The translations under genes were made by a program, and so were the position numbers. The notes under the pieces were generated by a model. That model was not told where the DNA came from, made no database searches, and worked only from the letters and a program-made list of their open reading frames with translations. Source: CAVYXF01 sp963772335 (GTDB taxonomy: Bacteria; Pseudomonadota; Alphaproteobacteria; Rhizobiales; Rhodomicrobiaceae). From it: DNA of 64,000 bases. Every line of letters begins with the position of its first letter. Position 1 is the first letter of the stretch. The stretch is taken from contig CAVYXF010000007.1 of assembly GCA_963772335.1 (NCBI GenBank), forward strand, positions 62,001-126,000. Direction: 5' to 3'. Shown here piece by piece: positions 1 through 8,644 of this stretch.

Positions 1-385
1 AGCCATGATCGGTCATGGCCTTGATCTCGATGGTGCCGATACCCGCCGCATCCGCAATCGCGGTCCCGGACATCCCCGAGAAGATCACCGAGCCGATGAT
101 ATTCACCTGGGCGAGGCCGCCGCGCATCCAGCCGACGAGAGCCACGGCGAAATTGTAGATGCGCCCGGTCACCCCCGCGATGTTCATCAGATTGCCGGCC
201 AGGATAAAGAACGGCACGGCCAAGAGCGGAAAGCTTTCGACCCCGGCGAACATGCGCTGTGCCACGATCACATCGGGAGCAACGCCATAGACGAGCAGAT
301 AGGCGAGCGAGGCGCTGGCCATCGACACGGCGACCGGGACACCGATGATCAAGAGGAGGAGAAAGCCACCAACCAAGAGGAGCAT
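1..385 (-). CDS. dctM: TRAP transporter large permease, DctM family (partial, runs off the window)
   Basis: Translating the minus strand from the ATG at 385 gives a very hydrophobic protein that stays open to the window edge, so only about the first 128 residues are present. The start (MLLLVGGFLLLLIIGVPVAV), the segment PLLAVPFFILAGNLMN and the glycine-rich stretch VIFSGMSGTAIADAAG are typical of the DctM permease, the main sodium-coupled transport subunit in the inner membrane. It begins three bases after the stop of the small permease gene, so the two are almost certainly translated together. The substrate cannot be told from this subunit. Confidence 0.93.
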   Translation of the reverse strand, partial: MLLLVGGFLLLLIIGVPVAVSMASASLAYLLVYGVAPDVIVAQRMFAGVESFPLLAVPFFILAGNLMNIAGVTGRIYNFAVALVGWMRGGLAQVNIIGSVIFSGMSGTAIADAAGIGTIEIKAMTDHG

Positions 386-388
386 GGC

Positions 389-979
389 TCAGGCCTCTTC
401 CGAGCCGTCGAAGGCGCCGGGTCGCTCCAGCACCGAATAGCCGCGGCGCAAGGAGGTTGCGAACACCTGAAGAGCCCGCAGCGTCATCAGCACGAAGCCG
501 GCGAGCACAGTGTAGAACACAATGGATTTGGGCAGATCGATGGTGACCATGCGCTCATCCGAGATGAGCTGGGCATATTTGTAGAACAGCCAGGCGACAT
601 AGCCGAAGAACACCACCTGCAGGCCAAGCACCATACTGGCAAGAAGCCGCGCCGCGCCGTGCGGCAGATAGCGGTAGAGGAAATCCACCTGGATGTGCCG
701 CGAGAGCCGCACGCACATCGCCGCGCCGACGAACACCACACCGATCAGGCAATAGACCGCGATTTCCTCCGTCCAGGCAAAGCTGTCGTTGAGCACATAG
801 CGGGTGAAGAACTGTAGGATGACGGCCCCGGCCATCAGCCAGAAGATCGCCATCGCCACCCAGTCCTCCGGCCCGATCTTGCTGAGATCGACATGGGCAA
901 TCTCCTCGTCGAAGACGGCGGCCAATTCCTCGCCGGTGACCGGCGTATGGATCTCCGGGGCCTGAGTTTGCTGCGCCAT
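389..979 (-). CDS. dctQ: TRAP transporter small permease, DctQ family
   Basis: A 196-residue membrane protein with about four transmembrane segments after a roughly 45-residue cytoplasmic N-terminus. The segment EEIAVYCLIGVVFVGAAMCV with RLSRHIQVD is characteristic of DctQ, which pairs with DctM in the inner membrane. Its long hydrophilic N-terminal extension is somewhat unusual for the family. It lies between the binding-protein gene (130 bases upstream) and dctM (3 bases downstream) in one operon. Confidence 0.93.
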   Translation of the reverse strand: MAQQTQAPEIHTPVTGEELAAVFDEEIAHVDLSKIGPEDWVAMAIFWLMAGAVILQFFTRYVLNDSFAWTEEIAVYCLIGVVFVGAAMCVRLSRHIQVDFLYRYLPHGAARLLASMVLGLQVVFFGYVAWLFYKYAQLISDERMVTIDLPKSIVFYTVLAGFVLMTLRALQVFATSLRRGYSVLERPGAFDGSEEA

Positions 980-1109
980 CGTCTCTCAATGTCCCACCGG
1001 CCGAGCCCTGATACGCGAGGCCGTCTATCTGATCAGCTTGTCATTCGAGGTAAGCCACTTGACTGCGTCCGCCCGGGATTGCGGCCCAAGCGAACGCTTC
1101 ATTGCACCA

Positions 1110-2078
1110 TTACTTGATAGCCCGGATCGCGTCGTAATCGGCTTTGCGATAACCGAACTGCTCGAGGGTTGTGTTCTTCGCGACGGCGTCCTGGAACTCG
1201 GCCTTGTTCACCTCCGTCACCGTCAGGCCCTGATCCTTGAAGAACTGCACCAGCTCGTTCTCCTGCTTCTGGATCGCCTTGGTCGCGCGCACGGCCGCTT
1301 CTTGCGCGATCTCGGTGAAGATCTTGCGTTCCTCCTCCGTCCATTTGTCCCAGGTCGCTTTGGCGACGATGGTGTTGAGGTGATCGACGATGTGGCCGCT
1401 CAGAACGATATATTTCTGCACCTCAAAGAACTTCTTCGCCTTGATGGTGGTGAGGGGGTTTTCCTGCGCTTCGACAGTGCCGTTCTGCAGCGCCAGATAG
1501 ACCTCGGCAAAGGCGATCGGGGCGGTATTGGCGCCGCAGGCCTTCGGCATGGCGAGATAGGCCGGCACGTCGGGCACGCGGATCTTCAGGCCTTTGTAGT
1601 CAGCGCAGGATTTGAGCGGCTTGTTCGAGGAGGTATGGCGGGTGCCGTAATAAGTCGTAGCGACGATATGGTGGCCGGTCTTGTCCTCATAACCCTTGGT
1701 GAGCTGCTTGTAGGTGTCACTCTTGGTGTAGGCGATGAGGTGGTCGGGATCGCGGAAGATGTAGGGGTAGTAGGTAACGCCGATTGGCGCGTATGAGCGG
1801 GCGGCAAAGCTCGAGCCGGAAATGATGATGTCGACTGTGCCGAGCGTCAGCCCTTGGTTGATGTCCGTTTCCTTGCCGAGCTGGGAGGCCGGGAACACCT
1901 GGACCTCATATTTGCCATTGGTCCGCTTTTTGAACTCCTCGCCGGCCCAGACCGACTCGGTGTGGAAAGGCTCGGTCGTCTCATAGACATGAGCCCATTT
2001 CAGCACGGTCTGCGCCGAGGCGCTGGACATACCGAGCGCCGCCATGGCAGCGGTAACGGCTGCAATCACATTCCTCAT
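1110..2078 (-). CDS. dctP: TRAP transporter periplasmic substrate-binding protein, DctP family
   Basis: About 322 residues with a Sec signal peptide (cleavage probably after SSASA), then the DctP fold. Visible family features are the early LKWAHVYETTEPFHT strand, QVFPASQLGKETD, and the conserved region GLKIRVPDVPAYLAMPKACG followed by PIAFAEVYLALQNGTVEAQE. The arginine of KIRVP is the residue that normally binds the substrate carboxylate, so an organic acid ligand is expected. I chose the ATG at 2078 because GGAGG is well spaced from it; a GTG two codons upstream (2084) sits too close. Genes for both permeases follow, and the GntR gene ends just upstream. Confidence 0.95.
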   Translation of the reverse strand: MRNVIAAVTAAMAALGMSSASAQTVLKWAHVYETTEPFHTESVWAGEEFKKRTNGKYEVQVFPASQLGKETDINQGLTLGTVDIIISGSSFAARSYAPIGVTYYPYIFRDPDHLIAYTKSDTYKQLTKGYEDKTGHHIVATTYYGTRHTSSNKPLKSCADYKGLKIRVPDVPAYLAMPKACGANTAPIAFAEVYLALQNGTVEAQENPLTTIKAKKFFEVQKYIVLSGHIVDHLNTIVAKATWDKWTEEERKIFTEIAQEAAVRATKAIQKQENELVQFFKDQGLTVTEVNKAEFQDAVAKNTTLEQFGYRKADYDAIRAIK

Positions 2079-2105
2079 TCTCACTCCTCCCTAAATTTGC
2101 GTGAG

Positions 2106-2867
2106 TTAGCTTGCTCGGTGTCCGTTGGTGCCGCTGGCTGACCCGCTCTTGGACGCCCAGGCCGGAGCGGCTTCGCCAAAGCTTTGTGAAAACCTTTCCG
2201 CCGATGCCTGGAGATGCCGGCGCATTGCCAGCCCCGCCCCTTCTGCGTCTCCCGCCGTGATGCGCTCATAGACGAGACGATGTTCGGCGACAGCGAGTGC
2301 CCAGGTGCGGCTGTTGGCGAAATAGCTGGCCAGCTGGACGAAATACGGACTGACGCGCTGGTCGAACAGCTCGCCAACGATACGGACCAAGAGACCGTTG
2401 CCGAGAATGGCGGCGATAGCGACATGAAATTCGCGGTCGTGACGCAGCCCTTGTGGGCTCGGCCTCTCGGCGCGGACCATGTCGTCAAGGATGCGCTCGA
2501 GATCGGCAAGATCCTGGGATCCCGCCCTTCGCGCCGCCTCGCTCGCAATGGAGGCCTCGATCAGCTCGCGGGCATGCAGAACCTCGAACGGTCCTTCGGC
2601 CTGGGTCGCGTGCACCGGGCCCGGTGCAACATGAGCCGCCTCGGCAACATAGATGCCGGAGCCGACGCGAATACGAATGCGCCCCTCCACTTCGAGCGCA
2701 ATCAGCGCCTCACGGACCGTAGGGCGGGAGATGCCAAGCTTTTCTGCCAGTTCGCGCTCGGAGGGCAGGCGCACGCCCGGCGCGAACTCGCCGTTCTCGA
2801 TCAGCGCACGCAGCTGATCGGCCACCTGCCGGTACAGGCGGCGATGCTCGACGGTTTCGAGCGGCAC
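2106..2867 (-). CDS. GntR/FadR-subfamily transcriptional regulator of the TRAP operon
   Basis: 253 residues: an N-terminal winged helix (about residues 8-75, with LPSERELAEKLGISRPTVRE as recognition region) and an all-helical FCD ligand domain (about 95-235). The FCD histidines expected to bind a metal and a carboxylate ligand are plausible in DREFHVAI and EHRLVYERI. Start is a GTG preceded by GGAGGAGAC. It is first in the minus-strand operon gntR-dctP-dctQ-dctM, and a FadR-like palindrome lies 43 bases upstream, so autoregulation and control of uptake by the transported acid are likely. This last point is inference. Confidence 0.92.
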   Translation of the reverse strand: MPLETVEHRRLYRQVADQLRALIENGEFAPGVRLPSERELAEKLGISRPTVREALIALEVEGRIRIRVGSGIYVAEAAHVAPGPVHATQAEGPFEVLHARELIEASIASEAARRAGSQDLADLERILDDMVRAERPSPQGLRHDREFHVAIAAILGNGLLVRIVGELFDQRVSPYFVQLASYFANSRTWALAVAEHRLVYERITAGDAEGAGLAMRRHLQASAERFSQSFGEAAPAWASKSGSASGTNGHRAS

Positions 2868-2909
2868 GTCTCCTCCCGCCCGCTAGGGCTGCGATCGCAT
2901 GCTGGCTTT

Positions 2910-2920
2910 TGGTCTGACCA
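2910..2920. promoter_or_regulatory. FadR/GntR-type operator TGGTCTGACCA
   Basis: TGGTC-T-GACCA is a perfect 5+1+5 palindrome. It fits the TGGTnnnACCA-like core bound by FadR-subfamily GntR regulators and lies 43 bases upstream of the GTG of the FadR-type regulator gene. It probably overlaps the promoter of the whole TRAP operon. Confidence 0.7.
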
Positions 2921-3114
2921 GTTGACCGATTTGAACCGGCATTTCATTTGGTGTCAACCTTGTGCGCAGAGCTGGCGCGGGGCATGCGCCCGACTTTCAA
3001 CCATGGCGGGCCCACGCCTCGCAGCATGGGAGCCGTGCTGCTCTAAGGCCCTTGCGCTAGCAGAACCAATTCACATGCAGCAGGGCGAGACAGCTAATCT
3101 CTCCGGCGCCGAAA

Positions 3115-3465
3115 TTAACGGCTGCGGTATTCGCGGAGAACCTCGCGCATGGTGTCCGCAATCATTCCCGGTAGCTCCTTGCGGAAGGCATTAAACTCGG
3201 CACGCGAAGCATTGAACTCCGACCGCAGGGCATTGAGCTCCGAGCGAATTGCGGCGAGCTCGGCTTCCACCCGATCGATCCGGTCTTCGAGGCGTTTCAG
3301 ACGACCGTCTGTGACCATCGCGTGGGTACGAAGCACGGCGACATCCTCTCGGATCTCACGCAGATATTCGAAGAGGCGGACGGAGAGTTTCCGGTCTTCT
3401 TTGACTTCAGTCTCCAGCGCAGTCATGCGGCGCTTGAGCTCAGCGATCTCGGCTTCCACGTCCAT
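3115..3465 (-). CDS. small coiled-coil protein of unknown function
   Basis: About 116 residues, almost entirely heptad-patterned: AEIAELKRRMTALETEVKED, then LKRLEDRIDRVEAELAAIRS, then repeated SELNALRSEFNASRAEFNAF units. There is no signal peptide and no membrane segment, so it is probably a cytoplasmic coiled-coil oligomer. I prefer the ATG at 3465 (AGAAGG upstream); a GTG at 3486 would add seven residues. Low-complexity proteins like this are common near mobile DNA and restriction genes, but no such partner is next to it. Function unknown. Confidence 0.7.
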   Translation of the reverse strand: MDVEAEIAELKRRMTALETEVKEDRKLSVRLFEYLREIREDVAVLRTHAMVTDGRLKRLEDRIDRVEAELAAIRSELNALRSEFNASRAEFNAFRKELPGMIADTMREVLREYRSR

Positions 3466-3652
3466 GTGCGCCTTCTGTACGTTCACGTTCTGTTTAGCAG
3501 GGCTTCACCGCCAGCGAAAGCTGAAAAGAGATGCGGAAACACCATAGCTGAGAGTTGCGCGTTGGCAACAGCTGTGGCCAATCATGCACAGCAAAAAGGG
3601 CCAGACGCGGGATGGGCGTCCGACCTTCTCCTAAGTGGTTAATGCTTCTGTG

Positions 3653-4684
3653 CTATGCCGCGTGTTTTGCAGTGATCAGCCGGCGATTGATCACGGTCTC
3701 GGCGATCTGTACGGTATTCAGAGCTGCGCCCTTGCGCAGATTGTCCGAGACGATCCAGATATTCAGTCCGTTGTCCAGGGTCGGGTCCTCGCGGATGCGC
3801 GAGACATAGGTGGCATATTCGCCGACGCACTCAATCGGGGTGATGTAACCGCCGTCGTCACGTTTATCGACGACCAGAATGCCCGGTGCCTCGCGCAGGA
3901 TCTCCCGCGCCTCGTCCGCAGTGATCGACTTCTCGAACTCGATATTCACCGCTTCCGAATGGCCGACGAACACCGGCACGCGCACGCAGGTGGCTGTCAG
4001 CTTGATCTTGGTATCGAGGATCTTCTTGGTCTCGGCGACCATCTTCCATTCCTCGCGCGTCGAGCCGTCCTCCATGAAGGTATCAATATGGGGGATGACG
4101 TTGAAGGCGATCTGCTTGGTGAACACCTCGAGCGTTGGCTCGTCATTGACGAAAATACCCCGGGTCTGGGTCCACAGCTCGTCCATCGCATCCTTGCCGG
4201 CGCCCGATACCGACTGGTAGGTGGCCACCACCACGCGCTTGATGGTCGCGGCATCGTGGAGAGGCTTCAGCGCCACCACGAGCTGGGCGGTCGAGCAGTT
4301 AGGATTGGCGATGATGTTCTTCTTGCGAAAGCCCGCCACCGCGTCGGCATTCACCTCCGGCACCACGAGCGGCACGTCCATGTCGTAGCGCCAGGCCGAG
4401 GAATTATCGATCACCAGCGAGCCCTGCGCCGCGATCCTGGGCGACCACTCCTTGGAGACCTTGCCACCGGCCGACATCAGCGTGAAGTCGCAGTTCGAAA
4501 AGTCGAACTGCTCCAGGTCCTTGCATTTGAGCACCTTGTCGCCGAACGAGACCTCGACACCCTGCGAGCGGCGGGAGGCGATGGCAAACACCTTATTCAC
4601 CGGAAACTCGCGCTCGGAGAGGATATTCAGCATTTCGCGGCCCACATTGCCCGTGGCGCCGACGACGGCGACGTTATAGCTCAT
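3653..4684 (-). CDS. asd: aspartate-semialdehyde dehydrogenase
   Basis: Makes L-aspartate semialdehyde from aspartyl phosphate with NADPH, the branch point to lysine/diaminopimelate, threonine and methionine. The N-terminal dinucleotide site VAVVGATGNVGREML and the active-site segment ANPNCSTAQLVVAL (catalytic Cys) are both present, with the SVSGAGKDAMDEL stretch between domains. From the ATG at 4684 the length is 343 residues, normal for the family; an ATG at 4699 would add five. Strand and neighbourhood (asd, leuB, leuD all on the minus strand) resemble the Hyphomicrobiales leuD-leuB-asd arrangement, here split by other genes. Confidence 0.97.
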   Translation of the reverse strand: MSYNVAVVGATGNVGREMLNILSEREFPVNKVFAIASRRSQGVEVSFGDKVLKCKDLEQFDFSNCDFTLMSAGGKVSKEWSPRIAAQGSLVIDNSSAWRYDMDVPLVVPEVNADAVAGFRKKNIIANPNCSTAQLVVALKPLHDAATIKRVVVATYQSVSGAGKDAMDELWTQTRGIFVNDEPTLEVFTKQIAFNVIPHIDTFMEDGSTREEWKMVAETKKILDTKIKLTATCVRVPVFVGHSEAVNIEFEKSITADEAREILREAPGILVVDKRDDGGYITPIECVGEYATYVSRIREDPTLDNGLNIWIVSDNLRKGAALNTVQIAETVINRRLITAKHAA

Positions 4685-4699
4685 TTTATGCTTTCCCAT

Positions 4700-5105
4700 T
4701 TCGATGGATGGCTGGTTTGTAACGCTGCACGCCCGCGTTGTCCATCCATGGCATATATGGCCATGTGCGCAGGTCGGACAACGGGGCGTTTGTTGTGCAG
4801 GTACCGCCAAGGCAACAGGTTCAACTGAGGGATGGGGCGAATGGGTGTCAACTTCTGCACTGCACCAGAATGTCACAAATGTACTGGTCTAGTCTTCGTA
4901 TAGTCAGCAAAGATTAGAGTCATTCTAATTCCAAATCATAGCGTTTGACTTTCGTCAATGCTAACTCCAGTCTTCATGCCATCATATATCGTCGAGATAT
5001 CCGCGAGCGGCATGGGCGAAAAGAGCGTCATCAGGCGTGGCGCACGTCGGCGCCTGCTTAAAAAGCCGATTTGGCGACCAATAACAGGACGGGGCAAAGA
5101 GATCG
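4700..5105. other. asd / iron-uptake divergent intergenic region
   Basis: About 400 bases between the divergent asd and cupredoxin genes. No credible coding frame was found. It is noticeably more AT-rich between 4870 and 4960, where the ICE-like inverted repeat sits; it must hold the promoters of both transcription units. Confidence 0.6.
4913..4929. promoter_or_regulatory. Irr-box (ICE)-like inverted repeat
   Basis: ATTAGA-GTCAT-TCTAAT is a perfect 6-base inverted repeat with a 5-base spacer. It matches the ICE motif TTAGAAnnnTTCTAA bound by the alphaproteobacterial iron regulator Irr at all but one fixed position. It lies upstream of the cupredoxin-FTR1 pair. Confidence 0.6.
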
Positions 5106-5444
5106 ATGGGTAGAAAACGGATTGCTGGCATGTTGCTGTTATCGGCAGTGATTGCTGCTTCTGCGGCGCTGTCTGCGGCCGCCGAAGATGCCTATAAGCT
5201 GACCATCACAGAGAACGGCTTCGAGCCCACCACTCTCGACCTCCCAGCGGGTAAGAAAGTGACGCTAAGCGTCACGAATGCTACCAAGAAAGCCGCCGAG
5301 TTCGAGAGCGAAAAGCTGAGCCGGGAGAAAGTCGTTCCGGCCGGCAAGACCGTCACCATTTCCGTTGGGCCGCTCAAGACGGACACTTACGAGTTCGAAG
5401 ACGACTTCAATAAGGCCCGTAAAGGTACGATCACCGTTAAATAG
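5106..5444 (+). CDS. periplasmic cupredoxin-like protein of a ferrous/ferric iron uptake pair
   Basis: 112 residues with a Sec signal peptide (cleavage near ALSAAA-EDAYKL), then one beta-sandwich of the cupredoxin_1/EfeO type: TITENGFEPTTLDLPAGKKV, and the motif EFESEKLSREKVVPAGKTVT. There is no His or Cys, and no Met beyond the signal region, so it cannot be a classical type-1 copper protein. The conserved acidic residues suggest iron binding or a partner role, as in EfeO and FtrB-like proteins. The FTR1 permease follows 65 bases downstream in the same direction, and an ICE-like box lies upstream, so iron-regulated expression is likely. Confidence 0.85.
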   Translation: MGRKRIAGMLLLSAVIAASAALSAAAEDAYKLTITENGFEPTTLDLPAGKKVTLSVTNATKKAAEFESEKLSREKVVPAGKTVTISVGPLKTDTYEFEDDFNKARKGTITVK

Positions 5445-5509
5445 CCCATCGCCGGGTTTCCAATGCGCCCTTGGAAAAGCCGAGCAAGTCGTAAGGGAAG
5501 ACTGCCTCC

Positions 5510-6340
5510 GTGTATGCAACAGCCATCATCGTATTTCGCGAAACGCTGGAAGCCGCGTTGATTATCAGCATTGTCATGGCCGCGGCGCGGGGAGTCGAAG
5601 GCCGCGGACGATGGGTGCTCGCTGGCCTTCTGGCAGGGCTGGGTGGCGCGGTTCTCGTTGCCCTTTTCGCCGACGTGATCACGTCGTCTCTTGCCGGCAT
5701 CGGCCAGGAGATGCTCAACGCCGCGATCCTGCTCGTTGCGGTGTTCATGCTCGGTTGGCACAGCATCTGGATGGCCAGCCATGCCCGCGAGCTTGCCCAG
5801 CATGTTTCCGCCGCGAGCCGTGCGGTCGCGGCTCACGAACGCCCGCTCTATGCCCTGGCGATCGTGGTCGGTGCTGCAGTGCTGCGAGAAGGTTCGGAAA
5901 CGGTGCTCTTTCTGATGGGCGCAGCCATTGGCGATGACGCGAGCGCCACAGCGATGATTGCGGCCGGCCTTGCTGGCGCCGCGCTCGCCGCGATCGTCGG
6001 CGCCGGCCTCTATGCGGGATTGCTGCGCATACCGATGCGCTATCTGTTCTCCGTGACCAATGTCATGATCGTCCTGCTGATGGCAGGCATGGCGTCGCAG
6101 GCGGTCGGTTTTCTCATCCAGGCAGATGTTGTGCCGCCGCTTGTCAGTCCGCTCTGGGATACATCCTTCCTGCTGACCGAGGGCAGCCTGCCTGGTAAGA
6201 TCCTGCACGCGCTCGCTGGTTATCAGGCCAGGCCCGATGGCAGCCAGGTGCTTGTCTATCTCGGTGTCTTGTTTGGCGTTCTTGCTCTCACTCGTGTCGT
6301 CCGGCCGACGGCGCCGGTGCGCCGCCAGGCCCCGGCATAG
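5510..6340 (+). CDS. FTR1/EfeU-family iron permease
   Basis: 276 residues with about seven transmembrane segments. Both REXXE iron-binding motifs are visible: RETLE at residues 9-13 and REGSE in the fourth membrane segment. These are diagnostic for high-affinity iron permeases of the FTR1/EfeU family. Start is a GTG at 5510 with GGGAAG upstream. Partnered with the cupredoxin-like protein just upstream; no multicopper oxidase or EfeB peroxidase is next to it, so this is a minimal two-gene uptake system. Confidence 0.93.
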   Translation: MYATAIIVFRETLEAALIISIVMAAARGVEGRGRWVLAGLLAGLGGAVLVALFADVITSSLAGIGQEMLNAAILLVAVFMLGWHSIWMASHARELAQHVSAASRAVAAHERPLYALAIVVGAAVLREGSETVLFLMGAAIGDDASATAMIAAGLAGAALAAIVGAGLYAGLLRIPMRYLFSVTNVMIVLLMAGMASQAVGFLIQADVVPPLVSPLWDTSFLLTEGSLPGKILHALAGYQARPDGSQVLVYLGVLFGVLALTRVVRPTAPVRRQAPA

Positions 6341-6397
6341 CCCGACCGCCCGCTCCGCGGCCAGCTGAGCTCAAGGGGGAAGCGACAACTGGCATCC

Positions 6398-7213
6398 TTA
6401 AGAGGTGTGCCCGCTCGCCTCGATCAGGCGGCCGCAAAGCCAGAACTCGCCCTGGACGATGTTGCCGACGCGGAGCTCGCCCTGAATTTGCATTTTGTCG
6501 GCGACCAGGTCGAGTGTGCCGCCCAGCGTTTTGATCAGTGCGGTGTGGAATTCTTGACCCGTTACGCCGTTCTTGCGCAAGCCGGCCTGTAGCACACGTC
6601 CGGTGAAGAAGGCGCGGGACTGCGCCTCGAAAACATCGGCATTGGGATCATGGAACACCGCCTGCCCGGCGCCCTCGCCCGGCCCGGAGAAGAGGCCCGA
6701 GGCAAAGAAGGATTCCGGTGCGAACTGCACGGTCTGACCCATCTGGCTGCGGGTGAAGGCTTCCTCATTCGGGAAGACGGCCAGTTCATGCGGGAAGGCG
6801 CTGATCTGCGCTTGGGCGACGAAGAAGCCGACGCGATTCGCCCAGCAGGCATAATCGACCACATCGAACAAAGCGACGGTTGCGCATTGATGCGGGCGCG
6901 GACCCGGCTCGATCTCGACGAAGACCGCGCCCTCAAAGGCATTGTCGAACGGGCGCTGGCGCTTTTTCATGACGCGCACCGGCATCCGCCCCTGGCCCGC
7001 ATAGAACGGCGTCACCCCGACAATCGAAAGGTTCTCGCCGTCCTTGAGCATGTGAATCCACAGCTCGGACCCGCTGTCGCCGCGCCAGCGATAGTAAAAG
7101 CCCGGGGCGCAGGGCTGGGACTGCCCGCCATCCTCCGGCAGCCGGCTTACCAATTCGGCCAGCTCCTCCGCGGAGCCGGCGCGAAAGCCGATGACACTGA
7201 AATGGTCAGTCAT
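6398..7213 (-). CDS. conserved protein of unknown function
   Basis: 271 residues, soluble, no signal peptide. It opens MTDHFSVIGFRAGSAEELAE and contains the tract FYYRWRGDSGSELWIHMLKD plus an acidic-aromatic middle part. I do not recognise a domain. Cys residues are few, and no catalytic triad or metal motif is obvious. It sits 17 bases downstream of leuB on the same strand and could be co-transcribed. The coding sequence has clean codon use and a good position after leuB, so it is a real gene of unknown role. Confidence 0.75.
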   Translation of the reverse strand: MTDHFSVIGFRAGSAEELAELVSRLPEDGGQSQPCAPGFYYRWRGDSGSELWIHMLKDGENLSIVGVTPFYAGQGRMPVRVMKKRQRPFDNAFEGAVFVEIEPGPRPHQCATVALFDVVDYACWANRVGFFVAQAQISAFPHELAVFPNEEAFTRSQMGQTVQFAPESFFASGLFSGPGEGAGQAVFHDPNADVFEAQSRAFFTGRVLQAGLRKNGVTGQEFHTALIKTLGGTLDLVADKMQIQGELRVGNIVQGEFWLCGRLIEASGHTS

Positions 7214-7230
7214 CGTCTGCTCCTTTCCGC

Positions 7231-8340
7231 TTAAGCTGCTAAAATTTCGAGTTCGCCCATGATCGCCTCGCCCATTTCCTGGGTCGAGACCCTGCGCATA
7301 TTGTCCTGCATAATGTCGCTGGTGCGCAGGCCGCGCTCTAGCGCGCGGGCGATAGCCTTGTCGAGCATGTCGGCTTCGGCGCCCATCCCGAAGGAGTAGC
7401 GCAGCGCCATCCCGAACGAGGCCATGGTAGCGATCGGGTTGGCTATACCTTTGCCGGCGATATCGGGTGCCGAGCCGTGCACCGGCTCGTAGAGCGCGGG
7501 GCGGCGACCGTTGGCGTCAGGCGCGCCGAGCGAGGCCGAGGGCAGCATGCCGAGCGAGCCGGTCAGCATGGCCGCGGCATCGGAGAGGATATCGCCGAAT
7601 AGGTTGTCGGTGACGATTACGTCGAACTGTTTGGGCGCGCGAACCAGCTGCATAGCACAGTTATCGGCGAGGATATGGGTCAGCTCGACGTCAGAAAACG
7701 CCTCGCGATGCACCTTGGTCACCACCTGGTTCCACAGCACGCCGGTCTTCATCACATTGCGCTTTTCCGCCGATGCGACACGACCCGAGCGCTTCTTCGC
7801 CAGATCGAAGGCCACGCGGGCGATGCGCTCGATTTCATGCGTGGTGTAGACCTGCGTATCGACGGCGCGCTGTTCGCCGTTCTCCAGCGTGACGATCTCC
7901 TTCGGCTCGCCGAAATAGACGCCGCCGGTCAGCTCGCGCACGATCATCAGGTCGAGGCCTTCAACCACCTCCCGCTTCAGGCTGGAGCCCTCAGCGAGCG
8001 CTGGATAACAGATCGCCGGGCGCAGATTGGCGAAGAGCTGCATGTCCTTGCGCAGGCGAAGGAGCCCGGCTTCGGGCCGCTTGGCGTAAGGGACGTTGTC
8101 CCATTTCGGTCCGCCGACGGCGCCGAGCAGCACAGCGTCGGCTTTCATCGCCTTATCCATGGCGGCGTCGGAGATCGCCTCGCCATGGGCATCATAGGCG
8201 CACCCGCCCACCTGATCGGTTTCGAGATTGAAGCCTGCGCCGCTGCGCGCGTTCAGCCAATCCACGACTCGCGACACTTCGGCCATGACTTCCGGACCGA
8301 TGCCGTCGCCCGGCAGAAGCAACACATCAAAACTAGCCAT
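7231..8340 (-). CDS. leuB: 3-isopropylmalate dehydrogenase
   Basis: 369 residues, full length. Catalyses the NAD-dependent oxidative decarboxylation in leucine biosynthesis. The N-terminal LLLPGDGIGPEVM, the substrate loop LLRLRKDMQLFANLRP, the Mg-binding region VTDNLFGDILSDAAAMLTGS and the NAD-site EPVHGSAPDIAGKGIANPIA are all intact. Same strand as asd and leuD, but separated from leuD by about 3.6 kb that carries an unrelated catabolic cluster. Confidence 0.98.
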   Translation of the reverse strand: MASFDVLLLPGDGIGPEVMAEVSRVVDWLNARSGAGFNLETDQVGGCAYDAHGEAISDAAMDKAMKADAVLLGAVGGPKWDNVPYAKRPEAGLLRLRKDMQLFANLRPAICYPALAEGSSLKREVVEGLDLMIVRELTGGVYFGEPKEIVTLENGEQRAVDTQVYTTHEIERIARVAFDLAKKRSGRVASAEKRNVMKTGVLWNQVVTKVHREAFSDVELTHILADNCAMQLVRAPKQFDVIVTDNLFGDILSDAAAMLTGSLGMLPSASLGAPDANGRRPALYEPVHGSAPDIAGKGIANPIATMASFGMALRYSFGMGAEADMLDKAIARALERGLRTSDIMQDNMRRVSTQEMGEAIMGELEILAA

Positions 8341-8644
8341 TCACTGCTCTCAAAGGCCTGGCCGCCGCGCAGGCTTTCTTACCCCGTCTTAGCTGTTGCT
8401 AATTGGAAACAGAGGGAGGAGCAAGCCGTAATGAAAAGGGGAGGCGCGGAAGTCACAACATGTGTTGTCTGTGCAAGGGAGCGAGGCGCAGCTTGTCTGT
8501 GACACGAATCAGCTCAGCAAAGCCGAAACGCTCTACCCGCTGTGCGCATCAGGAGCGGGCCGAAGTGGAAATGATAATGGGAGAGGCTCCGCTCCTTTCG
8601 AGATCGCTGCGCGCTGCCTCTGAAACAGCAGCACGGCTCCGGTC
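8341..8644. other. intergenic region upstream of leuB
   Basis: About 300 bases between the leuB start and the 3' end of the copper-storage gene. Short open stretches occur on the plus strand but have no convincing ribosome site or domain, and I see no strong repeat. It probably contains the leuB promoter. Confidence 0.4.

Noticed and set aside
980..1109. Possible regulatory structure between dctP and dctQ
   Set aside because: A 130-base gap with no strong hairpin, T tract or palindrome; probably an ordinary operon spacer.
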